DNA of 64,000 nucleotides, taken from NCBI GenBank assembly GCA_949128115.1, contig OX421964.1, positions 32,108,177 to 32,172,176 of the forward strand, read 5' to 3'. Under the pieces are notes generated by a model. The model saw only the letters and a list, made by a program, of their open reading frames with translations, was not told the origin of the DNA and made no database searches. The position numbers were made by a program, and so were the translations under genes. The DNA is from Anaspis maculata. Lineage: Eukaryota > Arthropoda > Insecta > Coleoptera > Scraptiidae. How positions within the stretch are numbered: position 1 is the first letter of the stretch; the number at the start of each line of letters is the position of its first letter. Below are positions 33,327-46,345 of the stretch, one piece after another.

Positions 33327-35934
33327 TGAGTACGGCTAATTAAAAATGCTAATAGTTTGTAAGAGAAAAATAACGGAAGCAATAAGAGCAGAGCGTAGCC
33401 ACCTGATGACCCAGAATTGAAGAAAAATTCCTAAATGATTTCGATAGACTTGACCTTATACAAGTTCAAAACCGCCAAGAGCAGCCACCGAGTTATTCAA
33501 TCGTTTCCCAAAGTTTGCAAATTTAATGAGCAAGAATTCAAGGACTGCAAGTGACGTAACAAACTGCAACGGTTCAATATCCCAAAAAAGTACCAAAACT
33601 AAATTGAGGTTCGTTGCACCAGTTCAATCATATCTTCGGAGTTAATTCAGATAAATCCATCGTAAAAGCTCTGAAACTGTAAAATTTAGAAACTAAGTTA
33701 ATCAAGGTAGGTATAGTGTAAGCATCGTAAAATAAATTACACGAAATACAATTTAGTCTTTATAGGGCACTTTGCTTTTAAATTTCAAAATCGTTCTACA
33801 TTTTTTACCGAGGCGTTGCAAAAGCTTTAACAAGCACGCTTTTGTTGCTTCATATTCAAACAAGAATTTGCACCTCCTAGAAAGTAAACGCCTATGATTA
33901 CTCCCATTCGAGATCGGAAAAAAAAGGCATTGTGAAAACTCAATTAATTATTGCTACCTACCGATAATCAGCAAAAAAGCCAATGATCACCACCATTACT
34001 CGCCGCTTATTTGCCTTGGCATTTTCTTTGCTTTTCAGAGCTTTGTACAAGACCCGTGCAAATCGTATGTTATTAAGATTTCGTAAGGCAAAACCCACCA
34101 CAAGGGTAGCTTGGATTCCCACATAGGTACACCCACCTTCAAGTATAATATGAAAGAGCGCCATCAAGCACACAAAGAGGAACTCAACATTCTGGCTGGA
34201 TCCTTTGATGTGTGATGATCAAAGATTCAAAGTGTCAGGTGTACTTTATATGGTAATTAATTTGGAAATTCGATATAAGCTAACGAGCAGGAGTCCCGTA
34301 CTTGGTCCGCGGAAAGCACAGTGCAAGCGTGACCTTGGAAAAAGTGCAATGTCACGTGCGGAAAAGCAATTTTTACTAAAGCTCCAGATAAGGAGGGCAT
34401 TATGCAACTTTTTCTCGGCGGGATACTGTCGCAATATTTCAAGGTCGAGTGTTTTCTATAATGCAAGTTGTAAATATTGCGCGGTGAGTGGGTGTTGAAC
34501 GTTGAACGTTTCATTGTTTTTGGCTTGATGGATGAGCTCTTGCAGATTCGCGAAGAATCACAGCCTAGAGAAAGTTTTCACCGTTTTTTCTTCAGCTGGG
34601 AATTATGGTCCAAGACACCCCATCAGCTCCAGTTTCAACATTTATATTTAAGTACATGGATTATGTAAACCGCGTTATCCTTACATCGTCTTGTTGGTTT
34701 TATATTTGACCCAACTTGGAGTCGTCAAAGGAGCTCAGAGCTTTACTTTAACGCAATAACAATAAATCCCTACCCGATAAATCGGTCTTTATCGCGTGAA
34801 ACGGTTATGTAATATGTATGTAATATAGGCGGTATATTTTCACTACTTCTTTGCGGTAGACTGTAGACATCGTTTTGTCTATGAGTACGTATGTAGTAAG
34901 TATTTGACTCATCCAGTTCATGTATAGCATAACACATAACAAAAGTAAAATCAAAATTGCATAAGGACGTCTTGGAAGTGGCAATACATGTTCGAGTATC
35001 TACATGAATAATATATAAATTTCTCCACGAGCGCGACTCCAGATCAAAGCTTCTTGTCGGAACATCTGTCGTGTACCAAACAGACACCAAGCACGGATTG
35101 TTTGATTATGTACCTTCGGCCTCAAGCACAATAATATTACAGTGAGCATAGCATATGTAGCTATGATATGTATGTGTAGGTATGAGTTTAATTAGAACTT
35201 CTATAAAAGCAAGGATGTAAAAGGGTGAGATATCGTCTTAATTCACCTGATTTTCGTTTGCTTAATATTAATTATTAGTTCCTTATGTGTTATAATTTAT
35301 TAATACACGTACGTGGGTAACCCCATCGTCATCGATGATGATGAAGTCCAAAACTATTTTTTCACGATTTGCAGTAAAATACAATGCCTCAAGGAATCCT
35401 TGGAAAAAAAAAATAGACTGAGTCATGTCATCTAGTGAAGTTGTTCAAGAGTTTGAAGTTTAATTTATTTACCATCAAAATTTACATTAAGTCGCTCCTA
35501 ACAAAAATGTTATAACAACATTGTTCTTACAGTTACAATGACTCAAGGCTTCAGCTGTATCCTGTCGTTGAGTAATAAGTTTTCGGTTTAGTTAGGTACC
35601 CCTACTGTGGTAATAATAATCAGTGTTTCAACCAGTAATACTAAATATGATCTACCATTCTAATAGAAGTGGGTGGTAAGGATATTTGAAATCTGTCACA
35701 ACAAAGTACTGGTTATGCTTATGGTTACCCCACACCCTACAACTTACAAATCGATTGCACTGAAACGATAAATGCAGAACGGAATGTTACGAATTATGAT
35801 TCTTCTATGCCTATCTCTTCGTGCGCTTAAACAAAAACCAGTGTAACTCGAATTCAGTCAATTGGTTAATTACCTACTAGGATTTGTTAATCCAGAATAC
35901 TCATAATATATTGGATTTCAGAAAAGATTAACTA

Positions 35935-36046
35935 AGCTAATCAAGGATAAGTACTGGATTTGTTTTAGTCAATGGCTACGTTTACACCGTAGCTAATCAA
36001 GGATAAGTACTGGATTTGTTTTAGTCAATGGCTACGTTTACACCGT
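35935..36046. repeat. Perfect 56-bp tandem duplication
   Basis: The unit starting AGCTAATCAAGGATAAGTAC and ending TACGTTTACACCGT occurs twice back to back (35935-35990 and 35991-36046) with no differences. A recent local duplication. Confidence 0.9.
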
Positions 36047-37852
36047 GGCTTTGGTCCTCGACCTGAGCACTAAATTCGACCCAAATAGATTGAGTCCACG
36101 TGATGAAAATGATCACGGACAAGGACTAAGTAGCTTGGGTCAGGTCTGCGGTTTGCCGTGGACTGACCTAAATTCAGCTTTTGAATTTATTTAGTTCAAG
36201 TTTATATTTTAAAATAGGTCGGCCGTGTTAGTCTACCGGTGTGAACGCTGGAAGAGAAGAATCACTTTAGGTGGAATTTGGGTCAGTGCTTGGGTCAGTC
36301 CGGCTTCAGTCAACCGGTCCACTAAGGTATAGCTGACAGACTCATGAATTCTGCAATCCATTGTAATATAAATATTGTGTAGTTGAGGATCGAGGGGTAA
36401 CAGGAGTGTAACAAAAAAAACTAAGGAAAGTGATCACAGACCAATACCGTTGCATTTTAGTAGTGCAGGAATGCCGCGTTTATTTGGTATAGAAAAGCTT
36501 TACTTTTTTGTTCAATGTTCAAAAGATGCCTAAAAACATCGGTGTGTTTTTTTTTAATCTGGGGTCAAAAAACTTACCTTGAAAATTTGAGTCATATTTG
36601 ACAAAGTTGATTTGGCCTTGGATTTTTCAAAAAAAAAGCATCAAATGTTTTTCGATGCATCTTCTGAGAATCGAACAGGAGGCATCCCTTTGCTAATACT
36701 TGATCAAAACACTAAAACCAAACAGTTTCCGTCTGTGATTACTTTCCGTTGCACCTTTCGTTTTTCTTTTTCTTTGTTACACAGTATTCCTGGATTGGCG
36801 AATATGTATAAGTAATTAATCCACACACAACATAATAAATGTGACCGAACTCGAATTACAGCGGCTTTTATTTAACCGCGCGAAACGGTATACAAGATTA
36901 TTTAGAAAGATATTATGTGAGAGATAAGCTGACAGTTTCTCTTACCATATACCAATCTTGTGTATTTTTTCGTATTGTTGCTAGCATATAATTGGTGAGT
37001 AACATTAAATCCCCAACTCAACTAACCTGCGAAAATCCTTGCTCTGAACTACACATTAAATTTTTGAAAGTTAGTCGTTAAATACGGCAACCCTCAGAAA
37101 ACCGCGCCTGTAGGGAAATTGATTACGGCCGTCGAAATCCCTTCATCTGACCGCTCATCCCGACTGTGTCCTCTATCTCTGCTTTTTTCAAAGACGATTT
37201 AAAGGCTCTGAGCTACATATTCAAAATCATAAAATCAAAGCAAATAATTGATTGATTTCTAGCCGCCATGCCATTTCGAGTCGTCACTGAAGCTACAATG
37301 ATATTAGATACCTAAACTTCGCCTAAACTGTAGGTGCTAATGGGTTTTTGGTATGCACCATAGAGCTAGCTAAGCTATACCTCTACTGGGTGAGTAGGTG
37401 TTTATAAGTAGCTACACCTATAATTATTGCTCTTTACAAGTGTGAACTGCATTAACCTTCATGACATAACATGTTGCAATAAAGTGTCGCTCGTCATAAT
37501 GGGTATGGCTAGCACACTACTATATGTAAAATAAAAATCGTCACAAAGCTGGTATGGAGTTCATTTTGTGGAACTTAGCCAAGGTGGTAGACACTATGGG
37601 TGAGGTAATGAGCTACTGTAAGATACGAGTATTACGAGTCGAGCGTCTCCCATCTGCTGACGCAGAAAGAGATGGAACACGCGAGCGCCATACTAGGACA
37701 TTGTACTACGGTGGGCCCGGATCTTCCCGTCTCTCTTAGGTAATCCCCGTAAGCTCTTATGGATAGCACAAAGAAGAAGCTGTCGGCCGGCTTGTCGCAC
37801 AACCTAAATTACCTACCACCGTGACCTTAGGTAAATGCTGTATTACACTACA

Positions 37853-37949
37853 CAATTTCTTGTACAATTTCTTGAACCATCTGCCAAAATAGTGTCAAAA
37901 AACAATCAACTTGATTGTTGATTTGACAGATTGTACAAGAAATTGTGCA
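37853..37949. repeat. Small palindrome at the edge of the transposase relic
   Basis: CACAATTTCTTGTACAAT on the left and ATTGTACAAGAAATTGTG on the right enclose AATCAACTTGATTGTT. The palindrome is about 97 bp and overlaps the C-terminal end of the transposase fragment. Confidence 0.65.
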
Positions 37950-39660
37950 GCCAGAAGCCAAGGCAATAATAAAGCCTCTTCTCGAACGTTTTCGAGAGTC
38001 TCTTTTGAAAGCGCGCGACGTTCTTTGGTAATTCTACGTAGCAGTTCTTCTATCGACTTCGGATGAGTTTTAAAACAATAGAGTACAAGTGATCCCACAA
38101 AAAGAGGTCCGGAGGAGTCATGTCCGGTGATTTGGGAGGCCCTTCAATGGGCCCTCTTCTGTCAATCCGCCGATCTGTATAATGATCATCTAACCGTTGA
38201 CTGACTAGACATATAGCCCAGTCAATCTAGACTTTATATTATAAATACCAGGAACAAATTCGCCCAAAGCTGATTTTTTAGTATAGTGAGTCCTTAGACC
38301 ATGAGAACTCACTAGTCAACTTTCTCGGACTTTCTCGCATGTGCTTCATGGTCTTCCAGGTCAATGAAAAAAACAAGTTTTCTCAAGTTAACGTGTTCTA
38401 ACTTGTTTGTATCCAAATTTACACATCGGATTCGAGTTCAAAAGATTAAATTTACTCGAAAAAAATACCAAACTTGTCCGGATAGGTTCTATATGGCCAG
38501 AAAAACAAAAAGAACCACCTAACCGAGCTTCTCCCCCCCCCAAGGCCCCCTTCAACAATGATCGACACTTTTTGTGCTAAAATGGTATCAGCGCAATATT
38601 ATGCGTAGAATTACGACTTAATTGAATCATTTTTGCGACCGTGGTGCGGATTCCAGGAGAGTACTGCAATTAACAGCGACTCAAAACATTCGAAGACCTG
38701 GAAGACCATGAAGCACATGCGAGAAATTCCGAGAAAATTGATTGGTGAGTTGTCATGTTCTTAGGACTCACTGTACCAAAAATCAGCTTTGGGCGAATTT
38801 GTTCTTGGTAGAAACCTACGTTTACTGGGCTAATAGTGAGGTGGAGCTCCATCTTGTTGGAAATAGAGTGAGTCCTTGGTCAACTACTAAACTATCTGAG
38901 GCTCGATGGAGGTTTCCAAAACTTATGCATAAAGCACACCATTCAAATTCCCGTCTATGAATATTGGGCCGACGATTGCGTTTCCCAATATTCCCGACAT
39001 TAGGTTTTTTGGGGTACTGGGTATGCCCTTCCCGGAAAACGTGAGGATTATCGTCACTCCAGTAGCGACAATTTTGTTTTTTTTACATGACCGTTCAAGT
39101 AAGAAGTACAGTCGTAACTGAAACAAATATTTTTCACGAATTGCGGTTCTGCGGTGATTTGACGTTACGTCATAGCTTGACAAAACTCAATCCGCCTATG
39201 AAGATCATCATTCCCAAGTTCCTAATAGTTCAGAAATTAGAAGATCAGATGGACCTAGATGGAAACCCTAATTTGACCGAGGACTTACTTACTCCATTTC
39301 CAACAAGATGAAACTCCACCTCACTATGTCTAGTCAGTCAATGGTTAGATAGATGATCATTATACAGATCTGTGAATTGGCAGAAGAGGACCCATTGAAT
39401 GGCCTGCCAAATTACCGGACTTGACTCCTCCAGACTTCTTTCTGTGGGATCACTTGAAGTCTGTTGTTTTAAAAGCTCAGGCGGAGTTATTGGAGAATTA
39501 CCGAAGAATGTGGAGCGAGTTCAAGAGAAACCTTCGAAAACGTTCGACAAGAGTTCGAGAACAGGCTTTATTGTTGCCTTGAAAACAACGGCAATCATTT
39601 TGAACACTTATTGTGAACATTCGGTCTACATTCGATCTTTCTTTTTGGTTTGAAGTAGTT
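37895..39660. pseudogene. Rearranged Tc1/mariner-type (DDE_3) transposase relics in opposed orientation
   Basis: C-terminal transposase sequence is present twice, facing away from the centre. On the minus strand (38210-37895) it reads PDMTPPDLFLWDHL followed by SIEELLRRIT. On the plus strand (39310-39650) it reads PDLTPPDFFLWDHLKS. The catalytic FQQDGAPPHY motif occurs on the minus strand near 38870-38840 and a decayed FQQDETPPHY near 39305 on the plus strand. An upstream ILGNAIVGPIFIDG block is on the minus strand near 39010-38950. Stops and frameshifts are frequent. Two further inverted repeats (38228-38366 with 38694-38832, and about 38835-38875 with 39285-39325) lie inside. A dead, internally inverted element. 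Confidence 0.75.
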
Positions 39661-42180
39661 GAAGGAGACCACAACACAAAATACAAGTTGGTCTAAGATG
39701 GAAGAGTTGAAAAAACTAGAACGATTGCATAGGGTCTTGTAAATTTACCTATCTCGTGGCGGGCGCTGCGGTTATAATTAAGAACGACAATGACGTCATA
39801 GGGGCAAATTTTCACGGGCTACCTATAGCTACTCAAGTGCATACCTGTAGGTACCTGATTCCGTTGCCGATGAGACGACGACGGTTTCAAGCCTGCCATA
39901 ATTATTACTGATTGTTTAAAGACAATGACGTTTGTTACAACGACAAAAGCAAAAATAAGACCATGGGAACGTGATAGGTGAAAATCGGAGGTGAAGATGT
40001 AGGTGAAAACATCTTCCCAAGTGACGTCACGATAATATTTTCAAAACGTTCTATCGGCTGATCGGACTCGTATAGAAAACTTAGATTTGTTCCGTGTACT
40101 CTTGAACTACCTTCCCCATAAGTTAGTCAAATAAAATATGGACTCGATTTTTGTGTTGTGGTCTCCTTTAAAATTTGATTTATCGTGAAGTGAATTCATT
40201 AAAATCGAACCCATTAGACAGTTTTTTCCAAATTAATCGAAAACTACTGGAAAAATTATGGAATAATTGGTACCATTGGGAAGCATCTTCCAAGAGCTTT
40301 CAAATGATGTTTCACAAGTGAGAGGTTGCTTGGGCTGGAGCTCAGACACGGAATGGGAGTCATTGACTTCACTATTATGGTTCCCCCTCCATTCCGTTGA
40401 AACGATTTTGAGTGATTTTCGATATCTGCTTTTGTTTTAGACTTACAGGCAATTGTAAGTTTTGAATTTGACACGCTGTATATCTTACGAGTTACGACTG
40501 TTTAAAATTTGTGAAGTTTGGAGGCTTGTAACTGGGTTGTAACTCCACAATGTCTCAAAAAATACATATGAAAATTATTTCAGCCTAGCCTTCAATATTT
40601 TGTATTCATTTCTATTTGAATAGAATTTGATCCATATAGGGAGGGCTATTGCAAGGAACTGCGGGGGCGTATTTCTGTTTCGGCGATTTTCGACCTATAT
40701 TTTACGCCGAGAATCATTTGTTTACTGCCTGTATGTAGAACTAAGATTTGCTGAAAAACCGTAACTGCCTATTTCCAGAGCTTTATGCTACGCCACTTAT
40801 GCATCGAATTTTTTCGATTCGTTCATTTAACGACGACCTATTTCCGCAACGAGGCCTAACACCGACGTCGGTGAATGCTTTCCTCCACTATACCGGAAAA
40901 TTTTGCCGAGTCCCTGTGTGTGTTCCAAGACCGGGTAGGGATTCTCAACGACCACCAACATCGAATGAGGTCGGCACCATCGTTCGTATTTTACGTGCTA
41001 TGCGACACATAGCAAGCATTCCAACTAAATCAAAGAGCTTGTTTTCGAGAACTTAGGAAAGACTTGAACGCAGATGTATGGTGGATAAGTCATAATGATA
41101 GGACAATTTTAATTACGACAGCCTCCTTGATATAGTTTACTTCTCCATGCGAGGTGTGCAAAGTTGTTATACACAACATTCTGAGTCTAGAACCTTCCTC
41201 AATTTTTATTCGAATAAGATTCAGGCATGAGATTACCAGTGTTTGAGTTACCGACATTGAACACCTAGTAGGTACAACTTGAATACCTAATAAGCTTTTA
41301 CTAAATTCAGAGGCAGAAGAACATGAAATTCAATCACAGAACTGTATACACCCATTCAAATTCAGTTGGGCGTAAAATGACGGAAGCTTCCCTGACGGAA
41401 GCTTGAGAGAAAAGTCGCACATTTTCCGGCAAAGTGATTGGCGTTCTAATGGAACCCAGCCGTTCGTTAACCGAAGCGCAGACGTCCAATTTAATTGTTA
41501 TTATTAATAATTGATGAGGAGTGTCGCGAGCAAGAAAGAAACGCGCCCGGTAATTCGGGAGATTTAATGGGCACTGGAGGGTGATAATAATGCACTCCTA
41601 TCGGAACGTGGTAATTTGCAAAATAGACAGTTTTCACTTCACATTCTATTCCGCCACTATACACCGCTGACTGCCAGCGCGAATCTAGATCAGAACTGGA
41701 ATAGTTAACTCCAATTAAAAACAAAACAAAATTTGATTTATTAAGCGCTAAAACGTATAGTAGATGCATTTACAGCAAGAGTTCGGTTCGAGGTTTGTTT
41801 ATTATTGTAATCACAGTGTTACTTTTACTTTTGAACGCGCGTAGGATAATGTGAATCGTAGAAACATGGGCGGGAAATGTGCCTATTCAAGAAAAACGGA
41901 AGAGATTCTCGCAATTTACTTTATTAATCTACATTTCAAGTCATTTACCGTGTCTAATCAGCTATGCTATAATCACGCGATGTAATCTACCCAGGTATGA
42001 ATACTTAAAAAATTTATTACTAGAAGCCTGCAGATGAGGTCATTAGAGTGCGTAATTTCTTTCAGCCCAATGAGAATGGTGTTATTAAATCGAATGAAAA
42101 GAAAGTATACCTAAGCGGTTATGCAAATGGAATGAGCTGTTAATATGTTACCGATTTTCTTGTAGGATGCCATCTGACAC

Positions 42181-42201
42181 CAGCAGCAGCAGCAGCAGCA
42201 G
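42181..42201 (+). repeat. (CAG)7 microsatellite in a 5' leader
   Basis: Seven perfect CAG units lie about 80 bp upstream of the pentraxin-gene start codon, probably in its 5' untranslated region. Confidence 0.9.
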
Positions 42202-42282
42202 CTATTGACACAACCATCATCGAGACCATTACAAGAGAAACACACCAAATTTGAGGAGCAGCACGGATAAGGCCAAATAAAA

Positions 42283-45200
42283 ATGCTTAGATTAGTTTTC
42301 GCACTGATGTGCTTGGCACTTTCGCTTGGAGATGGTGTGCATTTCGAGGACTGGCAGCCGGTTCTGCATCCGGATCTGTACGACGGGATCAAACCGGGAT
42401 ACATAAGCCACGGGATTCAATCCTCTTCCAGTCACAATCATCACGGCGGAGGTGATCAGTGCGAAATTTACAAGGTCGGGTTCTCGCAGGATCTCTACTT
42501 CCAGTACATCCAGTACAAGACGCACATTCCGGAAATGAAGGAGTTCACGCTGTGTTTCTGGAGCAAGTTCTTCAACCACAGCAACGATCATCCCATTTTC
42601 TCGTATGCTGGTAAGAAATGCAAACAATAGGTTTTAGATGAATTCCGAACCAAGTTCAAGTTGACGGCAACGGCAACTTCGAATCGGAAGTGGTATCTTT
42701 CACTTCGGATCTATCGCTCGGTTACTGTGCCTCTTTTGCCAATTTATTACCCCAAGTTTCTAATTTATGAGCAGGTACTTAATTAACGATACAAAGTCGT
42801 CTCTTTCCCGGTGAAATTGAACGATACGTTTTTTGAGATAGTTACTGATTGAAAAGGACGTGTTGGAAGAGTAGATGGAGTCTTTCAAAGGCACGTAACG
42901 CACCACCTTGAAGGCATAATTAGACTAACACAGGGTGGGTCACTGATAAACTAAACAGACGTATTTCCGGGCATTAATTCAATTTCTTTCGTTTACTGCA
43001 ATGTGTTTTTTTTTTTAGAGTAACATAACCTTCGTTATGGGTTCGAATCAGCCTTCTGGAAGGGGCTGCAACCCTCTAAAAACTTCTGTTGACAATATTT
43101 TGGGGGGGAAATTGGCTTGAATCAAGAAGAATATAGCACCCGTTGTGAAGAGATAATTGAAAAAACTCTCAAATGAGATATCACTGTATCATGATTCTTG
43201 CCATTAAAAATTTAAGGAATTGTCACAGTGTCAAGAGAAGCGATCAGCATGTGAGTTATATCGGAAAAGTTTTCCTCTTCGAAAAAATGACCTGGGCAAT
43301 CTTTTTCTTTGACTGGCCGAAAATACATATTGTTTGTTTCCAGTGGCCCATCCTGTATACAGAGAGATGCATTAAAGGATCTTAAGTAAGATCGTTGATC
43401 GCTGAGAAATGACTCAACTTCGAAGACACCCTGATAGTCAACATGTTGTACCGACAAGGGATTGACATTGTTAACGACAAGGATCCACCATTGATAGTTG
43501 GAGTCGCGGATTTTGGGACTTGTTATTTTGGCTGTTGATATGAACGTCTTGTTCAATTGGCTTCCCGTTGGTACTATTTTTACCAAAATCAGTGTATAGG
43601 AATAAAAAAACTGTTGTGCGGTTTTCTTGACCCACTCGGTACATACATTATTATACAATCGTTTCCACCAGTGACTTGAGCATCCACCTAGCTCAGCATT
43701 GCCTACCTTCCAGGTTGAATCCCAGCTTGAGTACTGAGAAGTGAATATTATTCAATAGCCTAAATTACTTCCTGGTTATTTTTAAAAATCACCGGCCTTC
43801 ACTGCTGCAAATTACTGCAAGGTTTTAATTAGACCTCCGCACAATGGTCTCATCTACATGCTCAAGAAACTCCACAAAGAAATTTCCGTTATTGTTACGG
43901 ATTGATTTATCATTTGTGAATAAATTGTTTTTGCTAATAATTATTATGAATACTATTGGATTGAATCGATCGTTAAAATACCTTGTTTATATTTTTTCAA
44001 GACACAAAAAAGGCGTAAATGTCTCGGTCATACCGCAGTGTGAAATGCACTCATACAAAATAAATAATTACGTAAATTTTATTGAACTACTTTCCATTTT
44101 TCAAGTTCAATAGTTTCCGTGCTTTGCATTATTTATACAATGAGTTATGGCGATTGTTATTACATAAAAAAGCGATAAAGTTACATCATCGTGATTTTTG
44201 ATGGGCTAAAAATGCTAAACAAAAATTGCGGATGTCGGTGTGCATTGCGAAGTTCAAGTTCATTAAAAGAATCGGCGGCGCCTAACAAGGCAGTCTCAGG
44301 TTTCAAATCCCGTAATTGAATTGATAGAAAGTTTTTTGTGAGCCCAATTTTTCGGTTGTCATCATCGGTATATTCCCAGGGTCCGTATAAAGTCGTGCAC
44401 GCAGTAGCCGTCTTTTTGAAGGAAAGAGATTAGATTAGCAGGAAAGTTTGTGTGCTGCATTCATTTAGAATCATCAGAGGCGCAACAGATTGGTGAAAAC
44501 AAATCCTCTGTTAACATGAAAGTGAAATTTCAGGTGCATCACGATGACTGGTCATGTTTTTCACGAGTGCTCAGATTGCTTTCCTTGCTTTTGATTCAAA
44601 AAAAGTTCTAGATCGGCGGTTTGATACGACACTAAAATCTTTTATATTTTATAGTTGATGGACAACCGAAGGCAATTTCAGTATGGATCTCAAATACAGA
44701 TCGCTCCAGCTACTTCAGCATGTCAGTGGAGGGTCACACCTTCTTCCGCCTTAACTATCCCTTGCGCCTCAACAAGTGGTACCACACCTGCGAAAGCTGG
44801 AACGGCAAAACTGGAGAATGGCAAATATGGGTCAACGCTGAACGTGTGGGACGTGGGTACCACAATAGAGTAAGTCGCTAAGAATTTCTGCCCGATAAAC
44901 GAATCGCTAACACGGATTTACAGTTGGTTGGGCACGTGATTCCGTCTGGAGGACTGGCCATTAGTGGACAACAACAATCGCAAGTCGGTGGAGGGTTCTA
45001 CGAGGGCAAAGGGGCTCCGAAAGGTATGTATAACGTATGAATCTGATTCAGTCTCACAGAATTGCTTTCCATTTTAGGTTCTGGAGGAATGTTGGGCGAA
45101 GTTACAATGATTCAACTATACAACGTCGCACTAACAGCCGGCAAAGCGCACAAAGATCATAAGCACCACCATGCGCACCAGTACGATCACAGTGGAAACC

Positions 45201-46057
45201 AAATTACTACTCCGGCACCAACAACGGCTCAACCTAGACAATTGCTGCCGACACATCCTCTACTAACCAGCGGACAGATCAACCCAGCACTTATGTTGAA
45301 TTTGGCTGGCGGTCAGCCTACGCCTCAACCACCACCCCAGCCTCGATTCGTCCAAGGCCAGAACTTCAACGCTCAGTTCCTCAACGGTCAATTTGTTGGC
45401 AATTTGGTAAGTCAACAGTTATCCCGGCAGAACCAGCCGCCACAATTCCAACAACCGCAACCGGCGCAACAATTTCAACAACCGCAACCGGCGCCTCAAC
45501 CAATTCAATTCTTGAGCACCGTCCAAGGAACGCGGCTTCCAACGCCTCTGATCGGAAGTGGTCTAGTCCATCCAAGCTTAACTAATCCTGCCAATGTACA
45601 ATTCATCGATGCGATCGATACTCATTCATTATTCAAACGGCAGAATGAAGATGAAGCAGTTAAAAGTGAAGATGCGGAAACACCCAAGTTTGGCGATAAG
45701 ATTGTTAAGAAAACGAAGCGACAAACTGAAGAAGTAAAAAATCAGAAGAAAAAGAGGGAGCTGTTTATAAGCGGTGGTACAATAATCGACGATAGCTTCA
45801 CAACGGGATCCTTGGATCAAAGTTTCTTGGATGGTTTAGCTGGAATCGGCCAAAATCAGCCGATATTACAACAACAGAAACAAAACGACGAAAGGGAACC
45901 GGCCGAGGCCGAAGTCAAAGCTGTCATGAACGTGTGCTCGGGTTGCGACCCAGAACCTTTCGGAAAAGCTCTGGTTTTCGGATGGAGGACCGTACCGAAG
46001 AAGCTCTATTCGGGAGCATTCTATCAACCCGCCGTGCCTGAATGCAAGTTATTCTAA
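42283..46057 (+). CDS. Secreted pentraxin-domain protein with Gln/Pro-rich tail, four exons
   Basis: Exons are 42283-42610, 44655-44869, 44924-45023 and 45078-46057. All are GT-AG and in phase, giving 540 residues. A signal peptide (LVFALMCLALSLG) opens the protein, so it should be secreted. A His/Ser-rich linker precedes a pentraxin/LamG-like jelly-roll domain (about 62-235). This carries the paired cysteines Cys91 and Cys155 and a near match to the pentraxin signature (HTCESW). The tail is Pro/Gln-rich with a short duplication (QQPQPA twice). It contains dibasic motifs (FKRQ, TKRQ, KKKRE) that could be proprotein cleavage sites. It ends with a small Cys-containing segment (CSGCDPEPFGKA). 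Insect b6-like proteins have a similar architecture, as I recall. AATAAA follows at 46224. The domain is clear and the physiological role unknown. Confidence 0.88.
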
Positions 46058-46223
46058 ATTTCTTCTCAATGCGCCATTCTGTTCTTGTTCTTGTTAGTCA
46101 GCAGTCGGTCGGGGGAAACGAACCCCTACCATCTGCGTTTATTGTTAAGTTTTTAACATTTACCACACCGTTGACCCTGTGTAGCATTAGTATTTATACC
46201 GTAGCATAAATTAAGTTTATGAC

Positions 46224-46229
46224 AATAAA
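46224..46229 (+). terminator. Polyadenylation signal of the pentraxin gene
   Basis: AATAAA, 167 bp after the stop codon, on the same strand. Confidence 0.7.
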
Positions 46230-46290
46230 AATGAGAAAATAACTACCGCAGTGTGTATAGGACTAATCAAATTTGATGAACGATAAAAAA

Positions 46291-46296
46291 TTTATT
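46291..46296 (-). terminator. Minus-strand AATAAA overlapping a stop codon
   Basis: Reading through the last visible AIP3 exon gives a TAA at 46297-46295 that shares bases with AATAAA (46296-46291). This could end a short transcript isoform. It lies only about 60 bp from the convergent plus-strand signal. Confidence 0.4.
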
Positions 46297-46345
46297 AGTG
46301 CTGCTCAAAGAGCACCCTCAGGGAAATGTTCTTTACGACTTTTAC

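Larger units (their letters stand above)
30812..42282. other. Long intergenic region with repeats and a transposase relic
   Basis: Apart from the items listed separately (31050-31184, 31853-31993, 33010-33326, 35935-36046, 37853-39660) I find no supportable gene. Frames such as 34205-34498 and 40748-41056 (plus) have no recognisable domains. Confidence 0.4.

Noticed and set aside
34205..34514. Overlapping frames of 60-97 codons on both strands
   Set aside because: Several frames are open at once, with no motif and no exon signals.
40748..41056. 102-codon plus-strand frame with somewhat higher GC
   Set aside because: No recognisable domain and no splice or poly(A) support; could be a retroelement scrap.
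43212..43658. 148-codon minus-strand open frame
   Set aside because: No domain, no start or splice context and no codon bias; it lies in the first intron of the pentraxin gene and is probably chance or repeat-derived.
43680..43740. B-box-like GGTTGAATCCC and TAGCTCAG words
   Set aside because: Spacing and stems do not give a tRNA fold; possible SINE tail only.
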